This document shows positions 55,334-64,000 of a stretch of DNA of 64,000 nt, in pieces (the stretch's first letter is position 1; every line of letters starts with the position of its first letter). The stretch is from CAVXTT01 sp963764685 (GTDB lineage Bacteria; Bacteroidota; Ignavibacteria; Ignavibacteriales; Ignavibacteriaceae): positions 273,242 to 337,241 of the forward strand of contig CAVXTT010000019.1 of NCBI GenBank assembly GCA_963764685.1, in the 5' to 3' direction. The notes beneath the pieces were generated by a model. It made no database searches and was not told the DNA's origin. It was given only the letters and a program-made list of their open reading frames with translations. Both the position numbers and the translations under genes were made by a program.

Positions 55334-58300
55334 TTAATTAATAATGCATTCTGAATTATTTATAAAAAAGTAACATTTCCTGCAGTGATCATAATTCTTC
55401 TTATAGTTTCCGCCTCTGATCTCCTGAACCATACGGCTGATATCAGCACCGGTACCATTAATGATCTCCGGAGTAACTAAAAGTGATACATCTTTCTCAG
55501 GATATTTCAGATATACGATCCGGAGTTCAATTTCTGCAAGATTTTTAAAAGCTGATTTTACAATATATGAATAAAACTTCAATTGGTTAAAGTATTTGGA
55601 AGATCTCTCCTCTATTTCATTCTCCCTGATATCATCCGTTTTGTAATCTATTATTATTCCATTTTCATTATTTCTTACGAACTTGTCGATAATTCCGTAG
55701 AGAAAATAATCTTCCTTTTTCAGATAAATATTAAATTCATTTTGAAAATCTTTATAACCCTTAATTTTCTTATATAACGCCGAAGAATAATATCCTGACA
55801 GTTCTGAAAGAATGTCCCCGGATAATAAATTTTTCTCCCTTTCACTAATCACAAGACTCTTCAGCTCTGATTCAATTTTTGAGAGTCCCTTATTGTTTAA
55901 CTCATCCTGTGAAAGTTCCTGCTGGAGTATCTTGTGAATAATGCTTCCTTTTACATCAGCATACCTGTTCTGAACAGTTATTTCTTCCTCCTCATCAGGT
56001 GTTTCTATCCGGGGGGCTTTCCCCTGCCTGAAAATATTATGCAGTTCAGAGAAGCCATACTGATAAATTAAATTATACTTTAGAGGGCACTCCTTATAAA
56101 CTGAAAACTTGGTAGCAGAGATTATCTCTCCTTTCTGGGAATCTTCAATTGTATCAAGGTTGATTATAAATTCCTGCCCCGGTTCAGTAACTGCCTTTTC
56201 AGCAGGTGTGATCTCCTCAACATCTGTAATGATGGGAATAGATAAGTCCAGTTTTTCTTCTTCAGTATAAAAATCATCTTTACTTTTCTTTAATAGTTTT
56301 AATGTCGAAGTAAGATTTAGTTCTGATGAAGAGAAATCTACGCCTAATCCTTTTGTAAGGAGTCCTGTGAATGAATCATTTTTTCTGCTCTCAGGCATTA
56401 CAGTTGAAATAATCAGTTTGTCCTTAGCCCTTGTTACAGCAACGTAGAAAAGACGTTTTAATTTCAGCAATGGTTTTTTTGCCGGTTATATATGTACTTA
56501 AATTTAATATTGGTGCACTTTGATAGGGTCTGAAATAATCATTCCGGAGGGGGACTTTAGTAAGAAGCCCGAATTTCTTATCAACAACAACTTCTTTTGA
56601 TTTCGGTGTAGTCTTTTTTGATGTTTCATTGGATTTGAATAATACGACAACGGGGTATTCAAGTCCTTTAGCCTGGTGCACTGTCATAATCTTAACAGAA
56701 TCAGATTCTTCGGATACTGAAGCCTGGGCTTCATCTTCTTCGGTTTCTATAGCATCCCTTAAGAAATTTACATAGTCGTATAAGGTTTTATAACCGTGTG
56801 AGAAAAAATCAGAGGTCAGACGGATAAGCTTTTTTATATTGGCTGATTCCTGAACCCCGTCAGCCCGTGATGCGAGAACGGAATGATAACCCGACTCCGA
56901 CAGAATCTTTCTCAGCAGGGGTGTTACATCATAATTCCGTGATAAAAGAATATTTTCTTCTATAGTTTTTACGATGCCTGCTGAATTTTCATCCTTCTTA
57001 GCATAATTCCTTAATTTCATCCAATATGAATTTCCCGTTTCAAGAGATATCCTGAATAGTACTGCATCCGAGATATTAAAAAAGGGAGATCTTAAAATGC
57101 CTGCAAGGGAGGCATCATTCTGATTATCGAGAAGAAAAGCAAAATAGTTAAGCACGTCATAGACCGACTGGCGCTGGTAAAATCCTTTTCCTCCCAGTAT
57201 GCTGTAAGGAATTTCATATTTAACGAAAGCTTTTTCGAGCTCATTAAACGACTTCCTCTTTCTGCAAAGAACTGCAATATCTCCCCATTTATATTTATGA
57301 CCGGTATCCCCTGTAAGCTGAACTAATCTTCGGGCAACAAGTTCGCCTTCCTCATCTTTCCTCTCTTTTGAAACAACAACGATCTCAATTGAACCAGGAA
57401 CTTCTCCATCCCTTGCACAAATTATATCAGAATGCGGGACCTCATTAAAATAACTATTCTCCGATGAGAACAGGTTCCTGAATAAAGAATTGGTAAAAGC
57501 ACAAAGGGCAGGCGCCATCCGGAAGGTATCGGGTAATGTAAGAAGGGAGCTTTTCCCCGAGGCATTTATTATGTCCTGTTTGGTCCTGATAAAAACCTCA
57601 AGCTCGGCATCCCTGAACATATATATGCTCTGCTTTTCATCCCCGACTACAAACAAGTTGTTTTTTTTCAGGTAATCCAGAACCGGTAAAAATATTCCAT
57701 ACTGGATTTCATTTGTATCCTGGTATTCATCCACCATAATGTATCTGAACTTTTCGCTGAGCGAAGCTTGCACCTGTTCATTCTGCAGTAAATTTTTAGA
57801 ACATATTAAAAGGTCTTCATAATCAAGATAGCCTTCATTTTTCTTTTTGGTTTCATAACGATCAAGGCATTTCTGAAAAAAGACCGCAAGGAGCTTTCCT
57901 GATGCAGCCAGTTCCACTTCAATAGCTTTATGATCTTCCGGGATCAGGAAGCAATTCAGATCATTAAAAAATTCTTTTAATTCATAAAGAGCATCATCAT
58001 TATCTATACGGGCCTTACCTGTTAAATACCCTCTTTTTTTAATACTTCCGTCAGCTGTACAAATCTGCTGCTTTAACAACCCGAGAAACTTAAGCTGCTC
58101 CTCAAATTCTTTGGTAGTCTGAATTTTATTAAGGAGAATACGTGCTTCTATGGCAATCTGGTTATCAGGGTTGACCTTCAATATCCCCTCATTTATTAGC
58201 TGTATTTGGGGCAGGATATTACCCAGGCGGTTTATAAGTATGCCTGAAGCAGTTTCAAGAAAAGCTTCATAAAAGAAAGAAGCAGTTTCTTCGGCAGCAG

Positions 58301-58874
58301 TATTATATTTTTCACAGGCTTCCAGAACATTTTTCCTGTTCTTTATCAGCGAAGATATTTCGGAACTTAATTTTCTTTTTGAAGAAAAAAGACGGATCAA
58401 TGTTTTAAGGTCATCTGCTGCGACGGGATTGTTTAATGATTCTTTTATTACCTCCTCTACCGACATTTCGATTAGTTCATCCGATGCAGGCTGATCAATA
58501 GGGATAAAATTAGCATCAAGCTGTGCCTCAACAGGAAATTCTCTAAGAATATCTATGCAGAAGGAATGAATAGTGGATATATTGGCAGATACCAGCTGTC
58601 TTCTTATCCTTTCAAGTTTGCGCTGTACCCGGTAATCTGATGTTGCTGCAGAAAGGCTCTCTATTTCACCAGATATCTTCTTATATAATTCACCGGCAGC
58701 TTTATCGGTAAATGTTATGGCGGCAATATTTCTTAGGGGAATATCTTCTTCAATTGCTATCTGAAGATATCTTTTGGACAGAACAAAAGTTTTACCTGAA
58801 CCGGCATTGGCAGTTAGAGCAATATGTCTGGAATGATCCAGTGCTGATTGCTGATGAGGTGTTAGAAAGCCCAT
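55334..58874 (-). CDS. AddA/UvrD-type helicase-nuclease, one frameshift
   Basis: The first frame (58874-56424) holds Walker A LTANAGSGKTFVLSKRYLQI, then ITFTDKAAGELYKKI (Ia), VDEYQDTNEIQYGIF (II), VVGDEKQSIYMFRDAELEVF (III), and MTVHQAKGLEYPVVVL (V). The second (56470-55334) begins with motif VI (RLFYVAVTRAKDKLI) and ends in a RecB-type nuclease domain (GIIDKFVRNNENGIIIDYKT, with a C-terminal Cys cluster CRKCYFFINNSEC). One extra base at about 56456-56459 separates the frames; removing it gives AEIKRLFYVAVTRAK. About 1165 residues intact. It processes double-strand breaks with a partner AddB-type protein, which I do not see here. Confidence 0.88.
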
Positions 58875-58956
58875 TTAAACAAGACTAATTTAGATTTATC
58901 GGAGCCAATTATAAATAATTAGAGTGAGGTAAACAATAGTTGGAGGCAGGGCAAAT

Positions 58957-58988
58957 AAAAAAGCCTCCGCCATTTTAAGCGGAGGCTT
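58957..58988 (-). terminator. Intrinsic terminator of the OmpA/TSP3 gene
   Basis: AAGCCTCCGC (58961-58970) and GCGGAGGCTT (58979-58988) form a 10-bp stem with an eight-base loop. In the minus direction the stem is followed by TTTTTT and TTATTT. It lies about 33 bases after the stop codon. Confidence 0.9.
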
Positions 58989-59021
58989 CCTTTAAAGAAT
59001 TATTTCGTTCTTATTAAAGAT

Positions 59022-60533
59022 TTATTTCGTTCTGAGGAACTCTATTCTTCTGTTCCTGAGTCTTCCTTCAGCAGTATCATTAGCAGTTAAAGGTTTTGAT
59101 TCTCCGTAACCTTTTGCTGTTATCCTATTAGGATCCACACCACGACTGATGAGCCATTCTCTGACTGAATCAGCACGTTTCTGTGATAACCTCAGATTGG
59201 AAGCATCGCTGCCGACATTATCTGTATGACCCGATATCTCAACCTGGATATTCGGATTATCGGTAAGTGTCTTTAGTGATTTCTCAAGTATTACTGCCGA
59301 TCCCGGAGTAACGTTAGATTTTCCGGTTTCAAAATTAATACCTTCGAGAACTATAGGAACACCTATTTTTACAACATCATCCTCAGGATCCAGAGGATCA
59401 GTTTTTCTGGTAACTTCAGCGCCATCACTTACAGAACCGCCGTCTGTATCGATCTTTAACGGATGGGTCTTATAAGTCATTACCTCATCATAATCGCTAA
59501 GGTCATCTCCGTCAGTATCTACTTTAGTACCATCTGTCTTATAAGTATTTACTTCATCACCGTCGTTCAGTTTATCACCGTCGGTATCTACTTTAAGAGG
59601 ATCTGTTCTGTATTTTGTTACTTCATCGCCATCATTTAAAGTATCCCCGTCGGTATCAGCCTTAAGCGGATCAGTCTTGTAATTACTTACTTCATCACCA
59701 TCTTTTAAGCCGTCACCATCGGTATCGGCTTTACCTGGATTTGTAGCGTAAGTTTTTACTTCATCATAATCATTCAGACCATCACCATCAGTATCTGCCT
59801 TTAACGGATTTGTAGAATAGGTTTTAACCTCTTCTCCGTCTTTTAATCCGTCACGATCAGTATCCGGATCTTCTGGATTGGTTCCCAGTTTGACCTCATC
59901 CTCATCAAAAAGACCATCCATATCGGTGTCATAAGGACCACCGCCGAATGCTGCACCGATACCAAGGAAATAATAGGCATCCGGTGCATCGCCGTCAACA
60001 TAATTATTGAGGTCATCTGTACTTGATACAGATACACCAGCACTGATATCGAACCAGTCGAGCTGAATACCTAATCCCACAGTACCTAAACCTGCTACAC
60101 CTGAAACATCCTGAACAGCTGTAGGTGTGGGATAGGTTATGGCATCGGTCACATCATAATAAATACCGCCTATACCAAAAAACAAATATGGGCTTGCAGA
60201 TTCATCCTTTGTTAAAAAGAAATCGAACCTGAAATCGACCGGTATTATAGTGGTATTATATATATCATTTTCATCTCCAAATACAATTCCGGTATACTGC
60301 CCGTAGCCGGCTCCAACTTCTCCCATTATATAGGGATTAAAACCGAAGCGGACAAAGCCTCTTCCCAAAAAGGAAAAATTCTTAAACATATTATCCTCTG
60401 TCGGGAACTCATTAGCTGGTGATAATGCATTAAACTGAAGACCCCACCTGAAGCCTCTGGTTTGAGCATAATCGGGAATTGAATAGATGAAAAGGACTAA
60501 AAAAAGAGAAATGGTAGCAATTTTAAACTTCAT
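59022..60533 (-). CDS. OmpA-family protein with thrombospondin type 3 repeats
   Basis: 503 residues. The signal peptide is MKFKIATISLFLVLFIYSIP. Residues about 25-205 form an outer-membrane barrel (FVRFGFNPYIMGEVGAGYGQ). Residues about 206-390 hold eight TSP3 repeats of 23 residues with the DTDGDGLNDYDEVKTY pattern, which bind calcium. The C-terminal OmpA domain (about 395-503) binds peptidoglycan: NIQVEISGHTDNVGSDASNL and ITAKGYGESKPLTANDT, with NRRIEF near the end. It anchors the outer membrane to the cell wall. The DNA repeats have a 69-bp period. Confidence 0.93.
   Translation of the reverse strand: MKFKIATISLFLVLFIYSIPDYAQTRGFRWGLQFNALSPANEFPTEDNMFKNFSFLGRGFVRFGFNPYIMGEVGAGYGQYTGIVFGDENDIYNTTIIPVDFRFDFFLTKDESASPYLFFGIGGIYYDVTDAITYPTPTAVQDVSGVAGLGTVGLGIQLDWFDISAGVSVSSTDDLNNYVDGDAPDAYYFLGIGAAFGGGPYDTDMDGLFDEDEVKLGTNPEDPDTDRDGLKDGEEVKTYSTNPLKADTDGDGLNDYDEVKTYATNPGKADTDGDGLKDGDEVSNYKTDPLKADTDGDTLNDGDEVTKYRTDPLKVDTDGDKLNDGDEVNTYKTDGTKVDTDGDDLSDYDEVMTYKTHPLKIDTDGGSVSDGAEVTRKTDPLDPEDDVVKIGVPIVLEGINFETGKSNVTPGSAVILEKSLKTLTDNPNIQVEISGHTDNVGSDASNLRLSQKRADSVREWLISRGVDPNRITAKGYGESKPLTANDTAEGRLRNRRIEFLRTK
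59390..59935 (-). repeat. 69-bp tandem repeats coding TSP3 motifs (eight units)
   Basis: Eight units of 69 bases that each code for one calcium-binding TSP3 repeat. Similarity between units is high in the D-x-D-x-D-G loops and lower between. The number may vary between strains by recombination. Confidence 0.7.
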
Positions 60534-60639
60534 AAATATACCTTTCTTTAGTTGTAAAGTAGTTCATATTTTCAAAGGAACTGTATTTGAGCTGGATTAA
60601 TATAATCAATAATCAGGAAAATTACATAGTTTTTTAAAC

Positions 60640-61629
60640 TTAAAGCGAGGGGTTGATTTGCCCGCTGTCCGAAATCGTCTGTCCTTTTACCATTCTCCTT
60701 TCAAAATATAACCGACCTATTTCCGCTCCGATTATAAATACTGTTGATGAGTAATATATCCAGAATGCCACAACAACGATCAGAGCATAAGCTCCGTAGA
60801 TCCTGTCAAATGAGCCGAAATTATAGATATAGTAACCGAAAAACTGTTTAGCCGCTTCCCATAAAACCGCTGCCCATAAAGCGCTTACAATCGTAGCGCG
60901 ACTCCCAAGTTTTCTGAGCGGGACGGTGATATATAAGATGATAAATAATATGAAGACCAGAATAAATGAAAGAAAAGAGAACAAAAAATGTTCAAAAATG
61001 CCTGTACTGAAAAAACTTAATGTTTTCCAGTTACTGGCTGACTGACGCAGCAGATCCAGAAGCGGCATTGTAACCGTAGTAACAAAAAATAATATCAGAA
61101 CCATCAGCACGAGGGCAAAATCCCTCAGCTTTCCAATTAAAAAATGTACATCATACTGCACATCAAAAACCGTATTGAGAACAGTGCGCATACTGCTGAA
61201 TAAACCGCTCGCGGCAAACAACAATCCGAATCCGCCCACCAGACCGGCTATATTTTTATATTCAATTACTTCTGTGATTCTTGAAAAGATTATCTTTTTA
61301 ACGTACTCCGAATACTGGTAATAAGGAATTACGGTATCTATCATTAAATTTATCTGATATTGCATATACTGGGAATCGAGCACGCTTCCAAGAACTGCGA
61401 AAATTATGAGTATAAAAGGAATAATACATATGAAGAGTGAAAATGCCAGTCCACCAGCCAAAAGAAAAACGTGGTGCTCATCTGTCCTGTAATAAAGTCC
61501 CCCAAAATAATGTTTGAAGAATTTTTTGAACCGGGTAAAGAGATTGGAAGCGTTAAACTTTACAGCTACGGACTTGATACGGCCCCAGGTATTCCCCTTT
61601 GTTTTTTTTTGTATAACCTTCTTACTCAT
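60640..61629 (-). CDS. YihY/virulence factor BrkB family membrane protein
   Basis: 329 residues and about six helices. The family signature is spread over HVFLLAGGLAFSLFICIIPF, VGGFGLLFAASGLFSSMRTV and YALIVVVAFWIYYSSTVFII. It begins with a basic cytoplasmic N-terminus of about 40 residues. The old RNase BN label for this family was wrong; the transported substrate is unknown. The ATG overlaps the purL stop by eight bases, so the two are cotranscribed. Confidence 0.9.
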   Translation of the reverse strand: MSKKVIQKKTKGNTWGRIKSVAVKFNASNLFTRFKKFFKHYFGGLYYRTDEHHVFLLAGGLAFSLFICIIPFILIIFAVLGSVLDSQYMQYQINLMIDTVIPYYQYSEYVKKIIFSRITEVIEYKNIAGLVGGFGLLFAASGLFSSMRTVLNTVFDVQYDVHFLIGKLRDFALVLMVLILFFVTTVTMPLLDLLRQSASNWKTLSFFSTGIFEHFLFSFLSFILVFILFIILYITVPLRKLGSRATIVSALWAAVLWEAAKQFFGYYIYNFGSFDRIYGAYALIVVVAFWIYYSSTVFIIGAEIGRLYFERRMVKGQTISDSGQINPSL

Positions 61630-63847
61630 TCATAATTCGGGCTATTGCATTGTAGTATATGCCGGATAAATAATTAACATCAAAATTATATGTATTATTG
61701 ACCTTTAATGACTTACCACCTGTTGTACCGAGAAGAGAAAAAATCTGCTGTTTAACTTTTAACAACTTTTCAAAACTGTCCTGGTGTCCGGCTGAAACAG
61801 TTACAATAACTCTTGACTGAGTTTCCGAGAAGAATGAAAAATCTTCCCTGCTTTTAACAGGGATGGTTATAAATGCCCCGATCTTCTTTTCTTCATTTAT
61901 TATACAGCATTCCGCCAACGCACAAAGAATTCCACCTTCGGATATATCGTGCGCAGAATTAATTAACTTATTTCTGATCAATTCCAGTAATGAATTATGG
62001 AGCAGCTTCTCTTTATCTAAATTTATTTGGGGCACATCGCCTGCAACTTTATTGTGAATAACCTTAAGATATTCACTTCCCCCAAGCTCTTCATCATCGG
62101 CTCCCAGCAGGTAGATAAGATCTCCCTCATTTTTAAACTCGGCGGTGGTTATATGTTTAAGATCCTCAACAAGTCCTACCATCCCGATTGTCGGGGTAGG
62201 ATATACAGCTGCATTTGGTGATTCATTATAAAAACTAACATTTCCTCCGGTAACGGGGGTATCAAAAAAGCGGCAGGCTTCTCCCATTCCTTCAACTGCT
62301 TCTTTAAACTGCCAGTACATTTCCGGCTTATATGGATTGCCGAAATTAAGGCAGTTAGTTATTCCCAGGGGCACACCTCCAGTGCAGACAACATTTCTTG
62401 CTGCTTCAGATACTGCTATTTTTGTCCCTTCCCGGGGGTTCAGATAAACGTATCTTGCATTGCAGTCTGTTTTAACCGCCAGCGCTTTATTGGTGTCTTT
62501 TAAATAAATTACTGCAGCGTCAGAACCGGGACCAACTATGGTGTTTGTTCTCACCATTGAATCATACTGCTCATAGACCCACTTCTTTGAAGCAATATTC
62601 GGAGAGGAGAATATTTTTTCAAATGTTACCTCGATACTTTTAACTGCAGGCAGATCTTCTTTTTTGAATTTTCTGGTCTTATTCAGATATTCCGGTTCTC
62701 TGCATTCTCTTTGATATACCGGGGCACCTCCTCCCAGGACAAGCTCATAAGCAGGGATATCAGCTTTACGCTCCCCCTGGTAATCTATGTGAAGAATCCC
62801 GTCATTAGTCACCTCACCTATGATTTCGCAGTGCAGGTCCCATTTTTCAAAAACTTCTTTTACTTTTTCCTCAAAACCTTTTTTTACTACACAAAGCATT
62901 CTCTCCTGACTTTCGGAGAGCATTATTTCATACGCCGTCATTCCTTTTTCACGCAAAGGCACTTTATCCAGGTTAACATTCATTCCCGAGCTGCCTTTAG
63001 CGCTCATTTCGCTTGTTGAACAGGCAATCCCTGCAGCCCCCATATCCTGTATTCCTACAAGCCAACCTTTTCTGATAATTTCCAGAGAAGCTTCCAGTAA
63101 AAGTTTTTCAGTAAAAGGATCACCCACCTGTACGGAGGGACGCTTGGCTTCCGACTTCTCAGAAATTTCCTCCGATGCAAAAGTTGCCCCGTGAATGCCG
63201 TCTCTTCCGGTAGAAGAGCCTACAATCATAACAGCATTCCCTTCACCTTTTGCAACAGCGCTGGCGACATCTGCTTTTTTTACAATACCGACAGCCATAG
63301 CATTTACAAGAGGATTATCCTGGTATGACTCATCAAAATACACCTCTCCTGCTACAGTAGGCACGCCGAAACTATTGCCGTAATCTCCAATGCCTTTTAC
63401 AACTCCATTAAATAAATAACGGGTGCGTGCATCTTTCAATGAACCGAATCTTAGGGAATTTAATGAAGCAATGGGACGCGCGCCCATAGTAAAAATATCC
63501 CTCATTATACCCCCGACACCGGTAGCAGCTCCCTGATATGGCTCAACAGCAGAAGGATGATTATGACTTTCTATTTTGAATGCCACTGCAAGGCCATCGC
63601 CGATATCTATCAGTCCTGCATTTTCCTCGCCCGCACCGACGAGAAGTCTCCCCCCTGACCTGGGAAGAGTTTTTAATAAAGCAATTGAATTTTTGTAGCT
63701 GCAGTGTTCGCTCCACATTACAGAAAAGATCCCCAATTCAGTAAAAGTAGGTACTCTCCCCAATATTTTTTTAATTTTTGAAAATTCTTCATCTGTGAGA
63801 CCGTGCTCGCGTGCCAGTTCAACAGTAACTTCCGGTTCTTTCATCAC
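61622..63847 (-). CDS. purL: Phosphoribosylformylglycinamidine synthase subunit II
   Basis: 741 residues, the small PurL that works with separate PurS and PurQ. It converts FGAR to FGAM using ATP and glutamine-derived ammonia, the fourth step of purine synthesis. Signatures: WSEHCSYKNSIALLKTLP near 45-62, the ATP site VAFKIESHNHPSAVEPYQGA, GVGGIMRDIFTMGARPIASL, and SAHDISEGGILCALAE near the C-terminus. The first two codons are both Met; the second (63844) may be the true start. It is followed by the yihY gene with an eight-base overlap. Confidence 0.96.
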   Translation of the reverse strand: MMKEPEVTVELAREHGLTDEEFSKIKKILGRVPTFTELGIFSVMWSEHCSYKNSIALLKTLPRSGGRLLVGAGEENAGLIDIGDGLAVAFKIESHNHPSAVEPYQGAATGVGGIMRDIFTMGARPIASLNSLRFGSLKDARTRYLFNGVVKGIGDYGNSFGVPTVAGEVYFDESYQDNPLVNAMAVGIVKKADVASAVAKGEGNAVMIVGSSTGRDGIHGATFASEEISEKSEAKRPSVQVGDPFTEKLLLEASLEIIRKGWLVGIQDMGAAGIACSTSEMSAKGSSGMNVNLDKVPLREKGMTAYEIMLSESQERMLCVVKKGFEEKVKEVFEKWDLHCEIIGEVTNDGILHIDYQGERKADIPAYELVLGGGAPVYQRECREPEYLNKTRKFKKEDLPAVKSIEVTFEKIFSSPNIASKKWVYEQYDSMVRTNTIVGPGSDAAVIYLKDTNKALAVKTDCNARYVYLNPREGTKIAVSEAARNVVCTGGVPLGITNCLNFGNPYKPEMYWQFKEAVEGMGEACRFFDTPVTGGNVSFYNESPNAAVYPTPTIGMVGLVEDLKHITTAEFKNEGDLIYLLGADDEELGGSEYLKVIHNKVAGDVPQINLDKEKLLHNSLLELIRNKLINSAHDISEGGILCALAECCIINEEKKIGAFITIPVKSREDFSFFSETQSRVIVTVSAGHQDSFEKLLKVKQQIFSLLGTTGGKSLKVNNTYNFDVNYLSGIYYNAIARIMNE

Positions 63848-64000
63848 ATTTCTGCTGATATTGTTAAATAGAAATACAAATATAGGAATTATATTAAACC
63901 TTAGGTAGAAGGAAAATTACAAGCACTACCGTTAAGGTGTGAAGGTATTCCGTAGTTTTTAATTGTGCAATTTTTTCGTAATCTCATTTTAAGGCATTTG
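63848..64000. other. Upstream region of purL at the window edge
   Basis: AT-rich, without an open frame on either strand that I would accept. It should hold the purL promoter. No purine riboswitch was recognised in the visible 153 bases. Confidence 0.4.

Overview
The window looks like chromosome from a member of the Ignavibacteria or a close relative in the Bacteroidota/Chlorobi group. Six secreted proteins end in a type IX secretion (T9SS) sorting domain carrying the NYPNPFNPSTTI-type motif typical of Ignavibacteria. Other signs are a DUF4783 protein, a LolA-like protein, a B12-dependent ribonucleotide reductase, a fused SpmA/SpmB protein and an OmpA protein with thrombospondin type 3 repeats. 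The taxonomic call is inference from gene content; there is no rRNA gene here.

Layout. 1-3.3 kb: an edge-truncated rRNA methyltransferase (RlmI type), a HAD phosphatase, a pair of GGACAGGC palindromes and an outer-membrane-type protein. 3.4-8.5 kb: an NtrY-like sensor kinase, translationally coupled to an upstream DUF4783 protein and followed by the outer-membrane protein, then a fibronectin-type lipoprotein. 8.9-13.2 kb: two T9SS cargo genes, one made of about 14 Ycf48-like repeats and broken by many frameshifts. 14.4-17.2 kb: pyrR-pyrB-pyrC behind a terminator-like leader hairpin. 18.3-23.1 kb: a T9SS subtilase, then a T9SS propeller-like protein flanked on both sides by matching arrays of palindromes. 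23.2-27.6 kb: aminotransferase, PtsN-like IIA protein, hisS, a small unknown gene, lgt. 27.7-31.1 kb: two more T9SS cargos and a small charged protein. 31.3-35.7 kb: fabF, a small porin-like protein, a LolA-like protein and an ABC-2 exporter. 36-43.3 kb: nrdJ, a TauE/SafE permease, uvrA. 43.4-51.9 kb: YigZ, MarR, an unknown protein, an O-methyltransferase, a CpgS-like P-loop enzyme, a phosphoesterase, a CoA-transferase, alanine dehydrogenase and a 2-hydroxyacid dehydrogenase. 52-64 kb: a cluster of four small hairpins, spmAB, an amidase, a PNPOx-like flavoprotein, an AddA/UvrD-type nuclease-helicase, the OmpA/TSP3 protein, YihY and purL.

Together these are mostly housekeeping functions (pyrimidine and purine synthesis, dNTP synthesis, fatty acids, tRNA charging, lipoprotein maturation, DNA repair). 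They are interleaved with a rich secreted-protein repertoire and a set of small fermentative or amino-acid enzymes (alanine dehydrogenase, CoA-transferase).

Two things stand out. First, ten frameshifts in otherwise intact single-copy genes (pyrB, pyrC, subtilase, amidase, spmAB, addA-like and a T9SS cargo) all go the same way: removing one base restores the family sequence. That points to insertion-type errors in the assembly rather than gene decay. Second, the intergenic DNA holds at least two unrelated palindrome families: the GGACAGGC arrays and the hairpins with a CTACA loop. No CRISPR array, prophage, transposase, tRNA or rRNA gene was seen.
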